Positions 41,425 through 53,514 of a stretch of 64,000 nucleotides of DNA are shown piece after piece. The stretch comes from Schistocerca nitens. Lineage: Eukaryota; Arthropoda; Insecta; Orthoptera; Acrididae. Below the pieces are notes generated by a model. It had not been told where the DNA came from. It searched no databases and saw only the letters and a list, made by a program, of their open reading frames with translations. Each line of letters begins with the position of its first letter. Within the stretch, counting starts at the first letter, position 1. The stretch covers positions 501,180,594 to 501,244,593 of the forward strand of contig NC_064619.1 in assembly GCF_023898315.1 (NCBI RefSeq). Reading direction: 5' to 3'. The position numbers and the translations under genes are program-made.

Positions 41425-42800
41425 ACAAGTGTATCAATACTCCGCAAGCTATCTTATGGTGTGTGGCGTAGATTACTTTGTGTACCACTGTTACTCCTCA
41501 TTCCTAGCTACAAGTGGTGTGAGACGTCTTGTTTTCAGGGTGTTATACGAGAGTTTTTTAGGTCTGTTCGGCAGCGGAATGGAAACCACATTGTCCGGCT
41601 ACTTTTCTCAAATAGTCGCCCCTCCTGCTTAGCCCTATGTCGTAGCGTGGTAACAACTTTCTCACATCTTCGTCTCAGAAGGCAGCCACGTGTGATTTGC
41701 GACAATTCTCTACGCTGATCTGTGCCAAAATGCTGTTCCCATAGCCAGCGGTTCTCGTGAGTAACGATGTGCAAACCAGAGGGAGCCAAGTCTGGGTTAC
41801 ACAGTGGCTGATCAAACCCATCGCGAACGCTGCAGGAGCGTCTGTGTTGCACCGGCAATGTGCGGCGGACCATTGTCGTAAACCACAATGCCTGATAACA
41901 CTCTGCCTGTTTCGAATTGCCCCTCGTAAACGATTTTCTCTAATCGCTGACCCAATCGCTGAGCAAGATCATCGGTTTACACTTTCTTGCTTCCCTGACA
42001 GCCTGCAACATGCATTCTGCACGTCCTGATTCGAAGTTCCTGCACCATTTCCGCACTTTGCTGTCACTCACGGTAGTTACTTTATGTGGGCTGCATGAAA
42101 ATTGGGTGTAATCCCTCATCATGAAGAAATCTAATGACAGCAAGCACTTCACACTTACCTATGTTTCTGTGCTCAGTGTGCGCTCAGAATTGAAAGTGTC
42201 ACGTGATGCGATCGACAGACGTACTAGAGACATTGCACAACAGAGCTGCGCAAATCATCTGATGTGCACTGATTTCAATTTCGCGACCGATTAGACCTAT
42301 ACGGAAAAGAATTTCCCCCGTACTTCGTAGGAAGTAATATATTGGCTGTCTCATCTAGGAATGTACGCCCTCTGAATATTAAAACTAAAGCAGTTCATGA
42401 AGCACAATGCCTCTGATGCATAGTGTCACTGGAATACGGTGAGCATCTTTGGGGCACTTCCTACTTACTAAACGAACCTGTGACGCAACGCCCTTTTGTC
42501 CTTATATCTTGTATATTTCGTGTCTCAATTACTCCTGTTACGGGTCACAGACTGACGAGCAGTATTCAAGTACCGGTCGAACGATCTCCAGCAGTGGCTA
42601 CACTTCCACAGCATTCTCCCAATGAATCTCAACCTAGAATCTGTCTTTTTACTGTTAGTTTGTATGCGTTCCACTTCCAACTGCTCCTCACGCATATTTC
42701 GAGAGACATTGGGTTGTTTTCTGTGACTGCACGGCATTCGTATAACCATATACTAACCAGTCTCTACGCCGTATTATTTCTCAGTCTCACGATCTATTTC
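41425..42800 (-). mobile_element. CR1-like LINE split by a mariner
   Basis: The 3' end lies at 41430-41545 (plus-strand text AATACTCCGCAAGCTATCTT). After the mariner at 41548-42320 the LINE resumes with GGAAGTAATATATTGGCTGT. Minus-strand protein pieces include SRLRFIGRMLWKCSHCWRSF and RYLNTARQSV. The frame is broken. The upper boundary is approximate. Confidence 0.75.
41548..42320 (-). mobile_element. Internally deleted mariner-like element
   Basis: Flanked by TA (41546-41547, 42321-42322). The ends CGAGAGTTTTTTAGGTCTG and CGGGGGAAATTCTTTTCCG are diverged inverted repeats followed by GGAATGGAAACCAC-like subterminal text. The minus strand retains an N-terminal block (VRKWCRNFESGRAECMLQAV) and a C-terminal block (DQPLCNPDLAPSGLH, HENRWLWEQHF). 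The region between, including the first catalytic Asp, is deleted, and the D of APSDxH is G. Confidence 0.8.
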
Positions 42801-43636
42801 ATCTCTGGAATAGTCTTCTGCCACTTCAGTCGTGGACGGTAATGTTGGTTCTCTATTTGAATGCATGCCACCTTATAATGTATGTTCAGTTACATTAATT
42901 TCCAAAGTATAAGCAAGTCAGTAATTATCACGCATTTTTGTAGCATCTATCATCTTTTCCTAGTCATTTAATGCGACTATAAACTGCTCATACCACAAAT
43001 TTAACTGCTTGCCAGGCTCGACATAACGGTATTAAATCAGTAGGAGGTACAGGAACTAAACAGCAACTGTCACTTTCGTTTTAGAGTACCACTGTAGATT
43101 GTCGTTTTGCCCATACCAATTCGCCACGAAACATGCAGATTCATTTCTCATCTAAATAAAAAAAAACTTTGTTACGGTTCTGACGTTTAGTTTTTCACTA
43201 AGAATTTAATTCAACTAAATCGTGTAGTCTGCATATGCACATCGAAACGAGATCTCACGAGCGGAACATTCGTTTCATTTATGATCCTTAAAGCTCAGTA
43301 GTCAAGTTTACAGGTAACGATTTTTCGCAGAACCAGGGAAACAGCTGTCCCAAAGCACATATAGGCAGATCAGTAACAAGACACTTAACACTGTCTTCTA
43401 GGAATTCAGTTTCGTCCATTTACTTCCCTCGGCATTCGTTTTTCTCTTGTGATCTTCGCGAAATGACTTCGACGGCAAGGTGTCTTTTATACGTGCACGT
43501 CTCATTCAGGAAATGATCCAGGATTCGGTTCTGGGGGTCACGGTCTTCTCCTGAAGATAATTTGCCGTCAGACATATTTATAGCGCCACAGATGTCGACG
43601 ATTTTGCTAATAACAATAAAATACTTAAGATACTAT
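42801..43636. other. No recognisable gene
   Basis: AT-rich, no feature named. Confidence 0.5.
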
Positions 43637-43649
43637 TGATTTGTTTACA

Positions 43650-43865
43650 AAAATGGGTTCAAATGGCTCTGAGCACTATGGGACTTAACATCTATGGTCA
43701 TCAGTCCCCTAGAACTTAGAACTACTTAAACCTAACTAACCTAAGGACATCACACAACACCCAGTCATCACGAGGCAGAGACAATCCCTGACCCCGCCGG
43801 GAATCGAACCCGGGAACCCGGGCGCGGGAAGCGAGAACGCTACCGCACGACCACGAGCTGCGGAC
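43650..43865 (-). repeat. Full-length SINE family C
   Basis: The minus-strand head CCGCAGCTCGTGGTCGTGCG with B box GGTTCGATTCC joins the family A body. The 13-base perfect duplication TGATTTGTTTACA lies at 43637-43649 and 43866-43878, so this is a relatively young insertion. Confidence 0.95.
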
Positions 43866-44072
43866 TGATTTGTTTACATAGTTGGTTGTTAGTACGATGC
43901 TTTTGCTTTTCTTGTGAGTGTAGCCAATCGATTCTTGCGTGGACGTAAATTGTTTAGTGCAGTGCTGAGGCGATGGTCCGTTTTATACCAGACGATGGCG
44001 ACGTGATCTTTGTATGCGGACAGACAAATGGCAATGGACGGGCAGCCGGACGACTGTACAGGGACAAGTATT

Positions 44073-44089
44073 CCCCCCCCCCCCCCCCC
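44073..44089. repeat. C homopolymer run
   Basis: Seventeen C in a row, likely prone to length error. Confidence 0.95.
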
Positions 44090-44173
44090 ACCCGACAGCA
44101 ACCACACCGTAAACTGTTTGTAACAGGTTTTTGTCGTTTGTGTGAGACATCGTATACGACTATGGGTAACCGT

Positions 44174-44660
44174 ACGCCCGCCCGGTTTACTGAGCGGTGT
44201 AACGCACGGTTTTCCAGAGTGGGAAGGAGCGCCTGGTCCCCGGCACGAATCCGCACGGTGGACTTGTGTCGAGGTCCGGTGAGCCGGCCAGTCTGTGGAT
44301 GGTTTTTAGGTGGTTTTCCATCTGCCTCGGCGAATGCGGGCTGGTTCCCGTTATTCCGCGTCAGCTACACTATGTCGGCGATTGCTGCGCAATCAAGTTC
44401 TCCACGTACGCGTACACCACCATTACTCTACCACGCAAACATAGGGGTTACACTCGTCTGGTGTGAGACGTTTCTGGAGGGGAGGGGGGGGGGGGAGGGT
44501 CCACCGGGGCCGAACCGCACAATAACCCTGGGTTCGGTGTGGGGCGGCGGAGGGGTGAAGTGGACTGCGGTAGTCTTCGTGGGGTTGTGGACCACTGCGA
44601 CTGCGGCGGGGACGGAGCCTCTCCGCCGTTTCTAGGTCCCCGGTTAACATACATACATAC
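44174..44660 (+). repeat. Long SINE (family F), full length
   Basis: Starts with the tRNA-like GCCCGCCCGGTTTACTGAGC, continues through GGCGAATGCGGGCTGGTTCC and AACCCTGGGTTCGGTGTGGG, and ends in (ATAC)n. The flanks ATGGGTAACCGT and ATGGGTCACCGT (44162-44173 and 44661-44672) are a target duplication with one mismatch. Related pieces lie at 57045 and 58786. Confidence 0.85.
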
Positions 44661-44672
44661 ATGGGTCACCGT

Positions 44673-45993
44673 GAATGGCGGACGCAGTCAGTAAGTGTAC
44701 AGGCGTTTGTGGAAAAGGTGTTTAACACTGTAGAGTATGATTCCGGCATCGGAATCCTGTTGGGTGACCGACCAGGATGGGGTAAGGCAGAGGAAAGTGG
44801 AAAACATTCTCCACACGCGAATAATTGTAGAACTGCGAATAGATGAATGGTAAAACTATGATAACTATTCCAGCTGACATTTCTCATCTTCATAAGACAA
44901 ACGCGAGCCTTGTCACGCTGCATGTATGAAGATGTACCGGAAAGGGCGGAGTGTTCACAGCTGCGTCCGCCTGTAAGACGGTTTCGCCGGCTGCAAATGT
45001 CAGCACACCGGCCAGTTAGCGTGTCGCTTCCGATTTCTCCGGGACAGTTATCGGTCCCCCGACACGGTTCCGCGTGGAGAAAACGGCGCCGGGGATTATC
45101 AGCAGCTCGCCGGCGCCTCTCGCCGGGATCTTCCGACAGAGGGAGCCGAGGTCCTGGGAGAAAGCGAGGGGCCTGCCTCTCTGACCGCGTGAACTTCGAT
45201 GGACCTGCGACGTCCACTGTCCGAAAAATGGCCACAGCACAGCCACACGCGGAGCTCGTGGAATCTGGCAGCGTGTGAGGCCTCTCGTAAGCTGGGAACG
45301 GCCGCTCTTCCCACGGCGGGGCTCTCAGTCTCGATGTGGGCCGGCGGCACACTCTCGCCGTTGCTACCAGTCACAGGTGTTGCCTGTCTGCGTGAGACAC
45401 GGGGCTGCTCACACTAAGCGAAAGTAAAATTAACCACAGCCCATTAGTCACGCAGGGTTTCATCAGTGTCATACTCCGAAACACCTTGCGTATTTTACCT
45501 GAGTTGCCTCCCACCATACACACATGACGTTGCTCAGAATCTGATTTGAATATAATTTAATGGCTCGTGTGCATAGTACCAGAATTTAATACACAAGGTG
45601 TGAGGGGTACAGGTACAGATAGTGTAATCATTGGTGCCTCATGTATCCTATTCAAAGTTTTAGTTGTTTTTTCTCCTCTAAGATGTTTTAATACTTGTAT
45701 AATTGTTAAGTCAGGCGGTAAAATTGAGTAACTGAGATGTTGAGCTACACCATGTAACATCAAAGTAGTCGGTCCATCATACAATAAGACTGCGAGATAG
45801 AAAACTTATCCCAATAAAATTTGCGTACGTTGTTTGACTCTGACAAATGATTGTTAAATGTTGGCCCTCGACGTTGCGAATCTATTAGTTTAGAAAACAG
45901 TTGCTGTACCAGAACTATATCGTTATTACACAACAAATGATCACTGAACAAAACGCATCTGACTGTGTCAAGTATGTTTGAAACAACAGTGAC
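44673..45993. promoter_or_regulatory. CpG-rich block of unknown role with AT-rich flanks
   Basis: 44930-45410 is CpG-dense (for example AAAACGGCGCCGGGGATTAT at 45078) and holds overlapping frames on both strands (minus 45352-44666 is the longest, 228 codons) without a recognisable domain. It may be a promoter, an unannotated exon or an old GC-rich repeat. 45430-45990 is AT-rich and empty. Confidence 0.3.
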
Positions 45994-46006
45994 ACACTTT
46001 ACAAAA

Positions 46007-46208
46007 GCCGGCCGGTGTGGCCGTGCGGTTAAAGGCGCTTCAGCCTGGAACCGCGTGACCGCTACGGTCGCAGGTTCGAATCCTGCCTCGGGCATGGATG
46101 TGTGTGATGTCCTTAGGTTGGTTAGGTTTAATTAGTTCTAAGTTCTAGGCGACTGATGACCTCAGCAGTTGAGTCGCATAGTGCTCAGAGCCATTTGAAC
46201 CATTTTTG
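46007..46208 (+). repeat. tRNA-derived SINE (family A)
   Basis: The head GCCGGCCGGTGTGGCCGTGC with B box GGTTCGAATCC. The 13-base duplication ACACTTTACAAAA lies at 45994-46006 and 46209-46221. Confidence 0.95.
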
Positions 46209-46221
46209 ACACTTTACAAAA

Positions 46222-47490
46222 CATTTGACTGGCGTTAAACCTCCGAATTTATACTGATATTATTCTCGTAGATGATCACTGATAATCATTGTGCCTGACT
46301 GACTACGATCTGCAATGATAATGAACTTTATGACTTATCTTTGCGCAATGGCCCACTCGTGTGCTCTGCAACCTCGTTTTTTTACAAAATAATGATCTGA
46401 TTGTCAAATTTAAGTTCCTCTCACCGTACTCGCAATGTGCGGTGTGAGGCGCTATTTCTTCAGTACTCGAAAATGTTACTGTGCACACAATTCGCGATGT
46501 GCGATGCGAGTGTGCAGTCAAGACCACGAATGCAAATGAAAAATCGAGTACTAATCTCAACGACGGAGAAATAACTGAATCGACATTAAGTTGTAAATGA
46601 GCTTCGTTAAGTCATAGCAACAATATAACTTTGCACGCTTCTCACATATGAAATAATTTGCAAAATTTTTCTATAGCATTTATCGTTGCAGTGAAAGATA
46701 GAACCATATAACTTAACTACAAAACATAAGCATTGTTTTAACAGTCAGCATACTAAGTAATTACAAATATAACAAACCGCGTTCCCTTTAAATGTTACCT
46801 GTTCTGATTCTTCGGTTTCATATCTCTCTTTGAACATCATCTTACAAAAATTGCTCCAAACAATGCTCCCTCCACTTCAGGGTAAGGTCGGCTTCCGTCC
46901 ATTTGCAACCAAGCAAGCATCACACAGCCGCTACTAACACACACTGACAACACTCCGACAAAGTAAAGCTAATCTGACCATATCTGGGCTCTAACATAAT
47001 TCGAAATTGTATAAATGTAAAGGTAATGCAAAGGCATTACAAGGCTTGACAGCATTTATCAATTTACAAATTATTTGTGGCCCATAAAGCATACTTAATA
47101 TTATCACAGCAAATACGACACCCACCTTTCAACCTAACGGTCTTCCCACAAACACATCACACAACTCACTAACTTATATTTTCTGCGCAGTCTTAACCAT
47201 AAAAGGATCTCGCCTGTCGGTATGGAACGATTCATTTTGCATCTACACACCCACACTTCAGTACCCAACCTGCTGAACAGGTGAAAATAAACGTTAATGG
47301 CTTACTTGTGCCATGCATACTTCGAGGTACTAACCAACCTAAAAACAAGTAACTCGTAATAGCTTTGATTAATCAAGTAAGTAGCGATGTAATGTTCACT
47401 ACACTGTCCTCAGTCATCAATAGAAATACCTGCACCTATACCCCAACACTGTGTACACACTCATGAACTAATACGATGCGCTCACTGTCC
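46222..47490. other. No recognisable gene
   Basis: AT-rich DNA. No coding, RNA or repeat call could be supported. Confidence 0.5.
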
Positions 47491-47494
47491 ACCG

Positions 47495-48120
47495 CAAGAT
47501 TGAGTGCAGCCTGGTGCCGTTGTAGGCTCCTAACGACGCTATGGACCGCAGGTGGGGAAATGCTATGTCAAATGCGACTTTCACAAATGGAAAACTATTA
47601 TAGCACGACTCCGGGAACGAGCCTCTCGGAACCGGTGAAGCTGGCCGGCTGTTCGCACGGTACTGTCGTCAGCATTTATGGGAAGTGGTTGAGGGACGGT
47701 GAAACTACGACTAGGGCGACAAAACGTTCTACGTCCACGCCTCATCACGTAACGTGGATGTTGCAGACTTGCCCACTCTATAAAGTGGATAGGCGGCGAT
47801 CTGTGGCAGACAGACGACAGAATACAGTGCTGGCACAAGCGCAAGTGTCTCGAAGCGCACGGATCAGCGGACACTGGTGTACATGGGGTTCCGCCCCACA
47901 ATGACCGAATGACATCGTGTTGTTACTGCAGTGAGCACGGAACCGTCGAGAATGGGCCTAGGATCAATGGAAACATGTCCCCTCGTGGAGTGACTAGCGC
48001 TCTGCTTTCAACAGGTCGATGGCCGTGGCCGGATACGCCGTCATCTAGGTGAACGGTTTCTCGAAATGCTCGGCGCAGCCCACGTACGTGAACGCAGAGT
48101 GACAAGACTCATGGAAGATA
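47495..48120 (+). mobile_element. Decayed Tc1-like transposase region
   Basis: Broken plus-strand frames read LAGCSHGTVVSIYGKWLRDG (HTH region, about 47640), RTDQRTLVYMGFRPTMTE (second HTH, about 47857) and a degraded QWKHVPSWSD block (about 47967) where WKHVxxSDESRF is expected. The C-terminal half and both ends are missing. The short phrase CTGAAGA..GAAACGTCGG follows at 48131-48168. Confidence 0.55.
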
Positions 48121-48287
48121 TCTAACTGCCCTGAAGAGCATCGCTGCAAAGTCGGCCGAAACGTCGGACATTCAGTTGCTTTAGTGTTTTATAATGACGC
48201 GGCATAAAACCCAAAATTATTTTATTCAAAATAACACTGGCCGTGGAAGAGACATTAGATAATGATGGAAGACTGTGCTGCTCTGGC

Positions 48288-51215
48288 TTTTCTTTTGTTT
48301 TTGAGTCAGGTGCCTTCTAATTCGTTTCATGCGCCCGTCACGAATTCCTGTACGGCGTTAACCTCTTCATTGCAGATCAGCACTTGCAACGTCTAGTATT
48401 TGTTGGATGTATTCCACTCTGTCTTACCCTACAATTTTTAGCAAAACAGCTCCGTCTAGTACCATGGAATTCCTTCCCTTATATTTCAACACATATCCTG
48501 TCATTCTGTCCGTTGTTGTCAGTGTTTCCCAAATGTCCTTTCTTGCGCCAATTCTGACGACAGTATCCTCATCTTACCACTACCTAATCAGCAACATTCT
48601 TCTGTAGCCTTATCTGAAACGCTTCTATTCTCTTCTGTCGTGTAATTCACTACGACACAACGCTGTGCTCCAAAAATGTCTTCCTCAGGCTAAGGCATTT
48701 TCTTCGACAGGAATGCACCTTTTGTCTGCGCTAGTCTGCTTTTTATGTCGTCCTTGCTTCCTCCGTCATGGGTAATCTTGCTTCCAAGATGGCAAAATAC
48801 CTTAACGTCGTCTATTCCGCACTCGCCAATTTCGATGCTAAGTTTCTCGCAATTCTCATTTCGATTAGTTCTAATTACTTTCATCAATCCATATTCTGTA
48901 CTCATTAGGCTGTTCACTCCGTTCAGCAAATGTTCAAATGTATGTGAAATCTTATGGGACTTAACAGTTAAGGTCATCAGTCCCTAAGCTTACACACTAC
49001 TTAACCTAAATTATGCTAAGGACAAACACACATACCCATGCCCGAGGGAGGACTCGAAGCTCTGCCAGGACCAGCCGCACAGTCCATGACTGCAGCGCCT
49101 AAGACAGCTCGGCTAATCCCGCGCAGCCCGTTCAGCAGATCCTGTAATTCTTCTTCACTTTCACTGAGGATAGCAATGTCATCACCGAATCTTATCATTG
49201 ATATCCTTTCACCTTGACTTTTAATTCCACTGTTGAACGTTTGTTTTATATTTGTCATTCCTTTTTCTATGTGTAGATTGAACAGGAGGGGTGACATCCT
49301 TTTTCATCCAAGCGCTTCGTTTTTGGTCTTCCTCTCTTTTGTTAGCTTTTGGTTCTTGTACATACTGAATATTGACTGCCTTTCTTTATACCTTACCCCT
49401 GCTTTTATCAGCATTTCGGTCATTTGCACCATTTTATATCGCAAGACGTTTTTCTAGGTCGACGAACCCCACGAGCCTACCTTGATTTTTCTTTCGTCCT
49501 GCTTCCATTATCAAGTTCGGCGTCAGAACTGCCTCTCTCTAACAATTCAATTTTCTTTTCCATTCTTCTATGCACTATTCTTGTCAGCATTTTTTATGCA
49601 CGAGCTGTTGACCTGATTGTGCGATGTTCCTCGCATTCTCTGTCCTTACTACCTTCGTAATTGTATGGATGATATTTTTCCGAAAGTGTGACTGTACGTC
49701 GCCAGTCTCTTGGATTCAACGCACCAATATGAATATTATTTTGGTTGCCATGTGCCAAAACGCTATCAGAAATTCCGATGGAATGTTTTCTATCCTTTCT
49801 GCCTCATTTGATCTCAAGTCTTCCAGAGCTCTCACAAATTCTGACTAATATAGGAGCCCCTATGCCTTCCATATCAATTCCAGTTTCTTATTTTATCACT
49901 TAGGATTAGTCCTTTCCCCTCAGAGGCCTTTAATGTACCCTTTCCTCTTATCCGCTCTCATCTGTGCTTTTAACAGTTGAATTCCCATTGCACTCTTAAC
50001 GTTACCATCCTTGCTTTTAATTTCACCTAAGTTTGTTTTGTCTTTTGTATATGCTGAGTTAATCCTCCCGACGGTCTTTTCTTTTCGATTTTTTACATCC
50101 TTCATTGTACCTATGATTGTCCAACATCCGGGATTGTCCTATTTAAGTATGTACGCTCTTCTTCAACAGGAACTGAGTATTCTGGTATTCCTTATCGGAG
50201 CAGCCACATCCTTAGCGGACATCTAACGAGTCTTCCTCAGTATTTCAGTGTCCCACTTCCTTGCACATTGATGGTTCCGGACGATTCTCTTTATCTTCAG
50301 TCTACTCTTCAACAATATTAAATTACTATCTCGTGCTGGGTACGTCTTACAGTCCAGTATAAGATAGCTAAATCATTGTCTGACCATGATTTAACCGAGC
50401 TGAAATCGTCGCGTCTCTCCGGGTCTTTTCGGAGTATACCACCACCTCTTGTGATTATTGAACATAGTATTCGCTATTACCATATGAGATTTATTGCAGA
50501 ACTCAGTTTTTCTCAACTATCATTGCCACTGCAAGCCCACGTCCTTCCACAACCCTTCCTTGTATTATTTGCGATAACAAGACATGCTAATCCCCATTAC
50601 TATAAGATTTTCATCTGCCTTTACAAAATGAATATCCTCATACTTCCTCCGTCTCCTCAACTTGTGACGTCTGCCTGTACACCCTAACTGCTGTTTGTCA
50701 GTGTTCATTTGCTGTCTATTCTGACGAGAACAACCGTATCAACGAACTGCTCACAATAACTCTTTCTCTGCCCTATCTTCCTATTCATAAGTAATTCCAC
50801 TCTCGTTTCACTATTTCCTGCTGCTGTTGATATTACCCTATACTCGTCTAACCAGAATCTTTCCATTTCATTTCACTGACCCGCGCTAAATGTAAGCTGA
50901 GCCTCTGCGTTTTCCATTTCAGATGTAGCTTTCCTACTCCGTTATAACATCTGACATTCAAAGAGCCGAGTAGTAAAATATTATCCCATCGTTGGTTATT
51001 CCGTCTTTTTTGCCGTAAACACCTCCCCTTGACAGTCACCTCCTGGAGATCCGATTGGGAGGCTATTCCAGAATCTTGCCAATGGAGAGATGAACATGAC
51101 ACTTCTTTATTACAGACCACATGTCCTGTGCATACACGTTATGTGTCTTTAATGCAGTGGTTTCCATAGCTTTCTGCATCCTCATGTCGTTGATCACTGC
51201 TGATTCTTCCTCATT
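48288..51215 (-). mobile_element. Nearly full-length RTE-like LINE, broken
   Basis: Read 5' to 3' on the minus strand: an endonuclease start NVRCYNGVGK with ARVSEMKWKDSG (about 50960), a linker with TNLGEIKSKDGNV (about 50030), RT with MSPLLFNLHIEKGM (49297) and RFGDDIAILSESEEELQDLL (the usual A of the catalytic box is G), then after the SINE RTNRNENCEKLSIEIGECGI (about 48870) and the 3' end with an A-rich tail (plus-strand TTTTCTTTTGTTTTT at 48288). The small 61-codon frame 50105-49920 belongs to the linker. Many stops and frameshifts. About 2.7 kb without the SINE. Confidence 0.85.
48929..49127 (-). repeat. SINE family B inside the RTE-like LINE
   Basis: Body AATGTTCAAATGTATGTGAA to CCCATGCCCGAGGGAGGAC, with head CTGCGCGGGATTAGCCGAGC on the minus strand. 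The 10-base duplication CCGTTCAGCA lies at 48919-48928 and 49128-49137. Confidence 0.93.
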
Positions 51216-52089
51216 TAAGCGGCTGTGGATCACCTGCGTCCCTTAATGCTTGATCTCTTTACCGACGGCAATGGCAACGTTGCTTTCAAAGCGCAGTTTT
51301 TCAGGCACCCTCAAAAATGGCTTAAGTACAAAAGCCAACGCTGGTGGTCCCGTGAAGAACATAAAGAACGTTTCAGCAACTAGAGCGGCTAGCCATTAAT
51401 TCAGTATACAGCTTCGGAATCAGAGCACTTCCTTAACATGGAGAACCTAATATCTGAAATGCTAGTAATAAATGCTTCCACGACATGAAACGCACAACTG
51501 AGTTAAGACTGTTAGCTTGCCGCAGCACACCACGTCTCTCAGAATGATAGAAGAATGAACATATGTTTCACAACATCGCGGATAACCTTTGAATTTATCT
51601 ATGACATTGCCTTACATTGTGAAAATCAGAAGAGTACACAATCTTTCCCCTCCCGTGCTAGTGTGCCTGGAACAGATCCGCTACGTAGTCTGGTTGAGTA
51701 CGTGGCACTGGACATTCCTCCAGACGAATAAAACTTAGGATTTAAGAGCTGGGATCGCCTACAGTAACTAACGTTTGTGACTCGATTTCTCTCAACACAT
51801 GGCGAGGGTACACCTGTAAAAAGTGAGACACCGCCCCGGCAGCCATGTGTCGGGTGACTTTCCCTAGACGCAAGGTCACTGTGAGCGCGACCCCAGGAAA
51901 GCGGGACCGGACGCTTGCCGTATCCGTAGGAATGAAAGCGATGGACCGCATCGTCGCGATGGTCATCACCTGCCAAACATTCCTACCAGCGTTCCAGCGT
52001 GTCCGGTGTGCTACATAGGATAGGGGCTTTTGTGACTAACGCGATCTGCCGGCGATCATTATATGGAGACGGCATCTGCGGAGTTTCTG
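51216..52089. other. No recognisable gene
   Basis: Moderate-GC patch at 51770-51990 with a minus-strand frame but no domain. Otherwise AT-rich. Confidence 0.45.
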
Positions 52090-52102
52090 CTTGTATGTTT
52101 CA

Positions 52103-52300
52103 AAAATGGTTCAAATGGCTCCAAGCACTATGAGACTTAACCTCTGAGGTCATCAGTCCCCTAGACTTAGAACTACTTAAACTTAAATAACCTGAGGACA
52201 CCACACACATCCGTGCCCAAGGCAGGATTCGAACCTGCGACCGTAGCAGCAACGCGGTTCCGGACTGAAGCGCCTAGAGCCGCTCGGCCACAACGGCCGG
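52103..52300 (-). repeat. tRNA-derived SINE (family A)
   Basis: The minus-strand head GCCGGCCGTTGTGGCCGAGC and B box GGTTCGAATCC. The 13-base duplication CTTGTATGTTTCA lies at 52090-52102 and 52301-52313. Confidence 0.95.
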
Positions 52301-52313
52301 CTTGTATGTTTCA

Positions 52314-53514
52314 GCTGTAGATGTCTTTCATATGTTTTATTACAAAATTTGTCTTAGTCTTTGCAGGTCGTGGCTTAGCTCGTGTTATCTACTAGCCCTA
52401 TATACGTGTCGTGGAGGAAGTAATCCATGGAGGAGGTGACGGTGCTTTCCATCGCGTTGTACATTAGATCTATAGATAGGTCTGTGTGCAAATGATGAAT
52501 GTATTTGAAATCCTAGTATCTTTTTGTGGTAACAGACTGAACTGTAGAGCAGCATGAGATCTATATTAAGTTGGGAGGAGATTTGTTGCGAGTTGGAGAG
52601 GCCAATGAACGAATGTTTGAAGACAAACTTTAGTATTTAATACTTCGCATGTTTCACACTTACATGTACGTCACTAATGGTAACAGCTACTTTCTCGCTG
52701 TTGTCTGATACTTTGAAGTTTTTAATACGTTTCAAGGCCTTAATAACAAGACTATCCCCGTGCAGGACCCCTGCTGATGTCTGTCCCATGTTAATCACAT
52801 CATCGATCTATCGACGTGTTATTGCACTGTTTACTGACGCCAGAGGAGGGATGTTATAGACGATTCTAAAGAAGAACATCTCAAAAATCCGGGAGAAACT
52901 TGCGGTTTTCTTCCTAGTATAGAGCCTTTATGCAGGCAATGAGAAAATCTAAACCGTTGAAGCACAAAGCTCGTAACTTACTTTAAGGGCGGTCAGGCCT
53001 AGTGTGATTAATCTGCCACAGACCTGGATGCGAGAGGAGAGGTGGGAAGTTTGGAGATGACGTGCCGTTGAAGTTAGTGTCAGTACGCGACTATTAGCTT
53101 GACGGGAGAAGAGAAGAAGTTTGTGTCAGTACGCGACTATTAGCTTGACGGGAGAAGAGAAGAAAGGAAATCGGCGGTCGCCTGATTGTAGGTTTAGTGG
53201 CGTGTTTGCTGACTGTGCTGTTAGTTGGTTAGGTGCATGCGTGCCACGCAAATTCGTCGCCTCTGCCAGTGACTATGGAGTACAAATCGTCCAGCATTCT
53301 ATTGCTTACAGGCAGTTAAAGTATTAATATCTTTGCCTAAGTTACTGTGTAGAAGTATGACTTAATCTGTCTTGAAGCGAAAATAATTCAGAAATATTAT
53401 ACAGATTGCTCTGAAGTGGTAAAATGTTTTTGCGCTTCCACAAAAGTAAAACTTCGCCATGCTTAATTTATTTTTCCCATTTCGTCAACTGTTGTAGTTA
53501 TCTTTATTTTTCTG
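52314..53514. other. No recognisable gene
   Basis: AT-rich, apart from a short tandem duplication at 53077-53164. Confidence 0.5.
53077..53164. repeat. 46-bp tandem duplication
   Basis: The unit starting GTGTCAGTACGCGACTATTA occurs at 53077 and again at 53123. The copies are identical over about 42 bases, which suggests a recent duplication. Confidence 0.92.

Noticed and set aside
41003-41632. 209-codon open frame
   Set aside because: Its second half is antisense LINE and mariner sequence, and the first half has no domain. Chance frame.
44666-45352. 228-codon minus-strand frame as a protein gene
   Set aside because: High GC suppresses stops on all frames here, and no domain, signal peptide or splice context is convincing.
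48131-48168. Another hammerhead-like phrase (CTGAAGA..GAAACGTC)
   Set aside because: Stem II pairs at only two positions and stem I does not pair well, so the resemblance is too weak to list as a motif.
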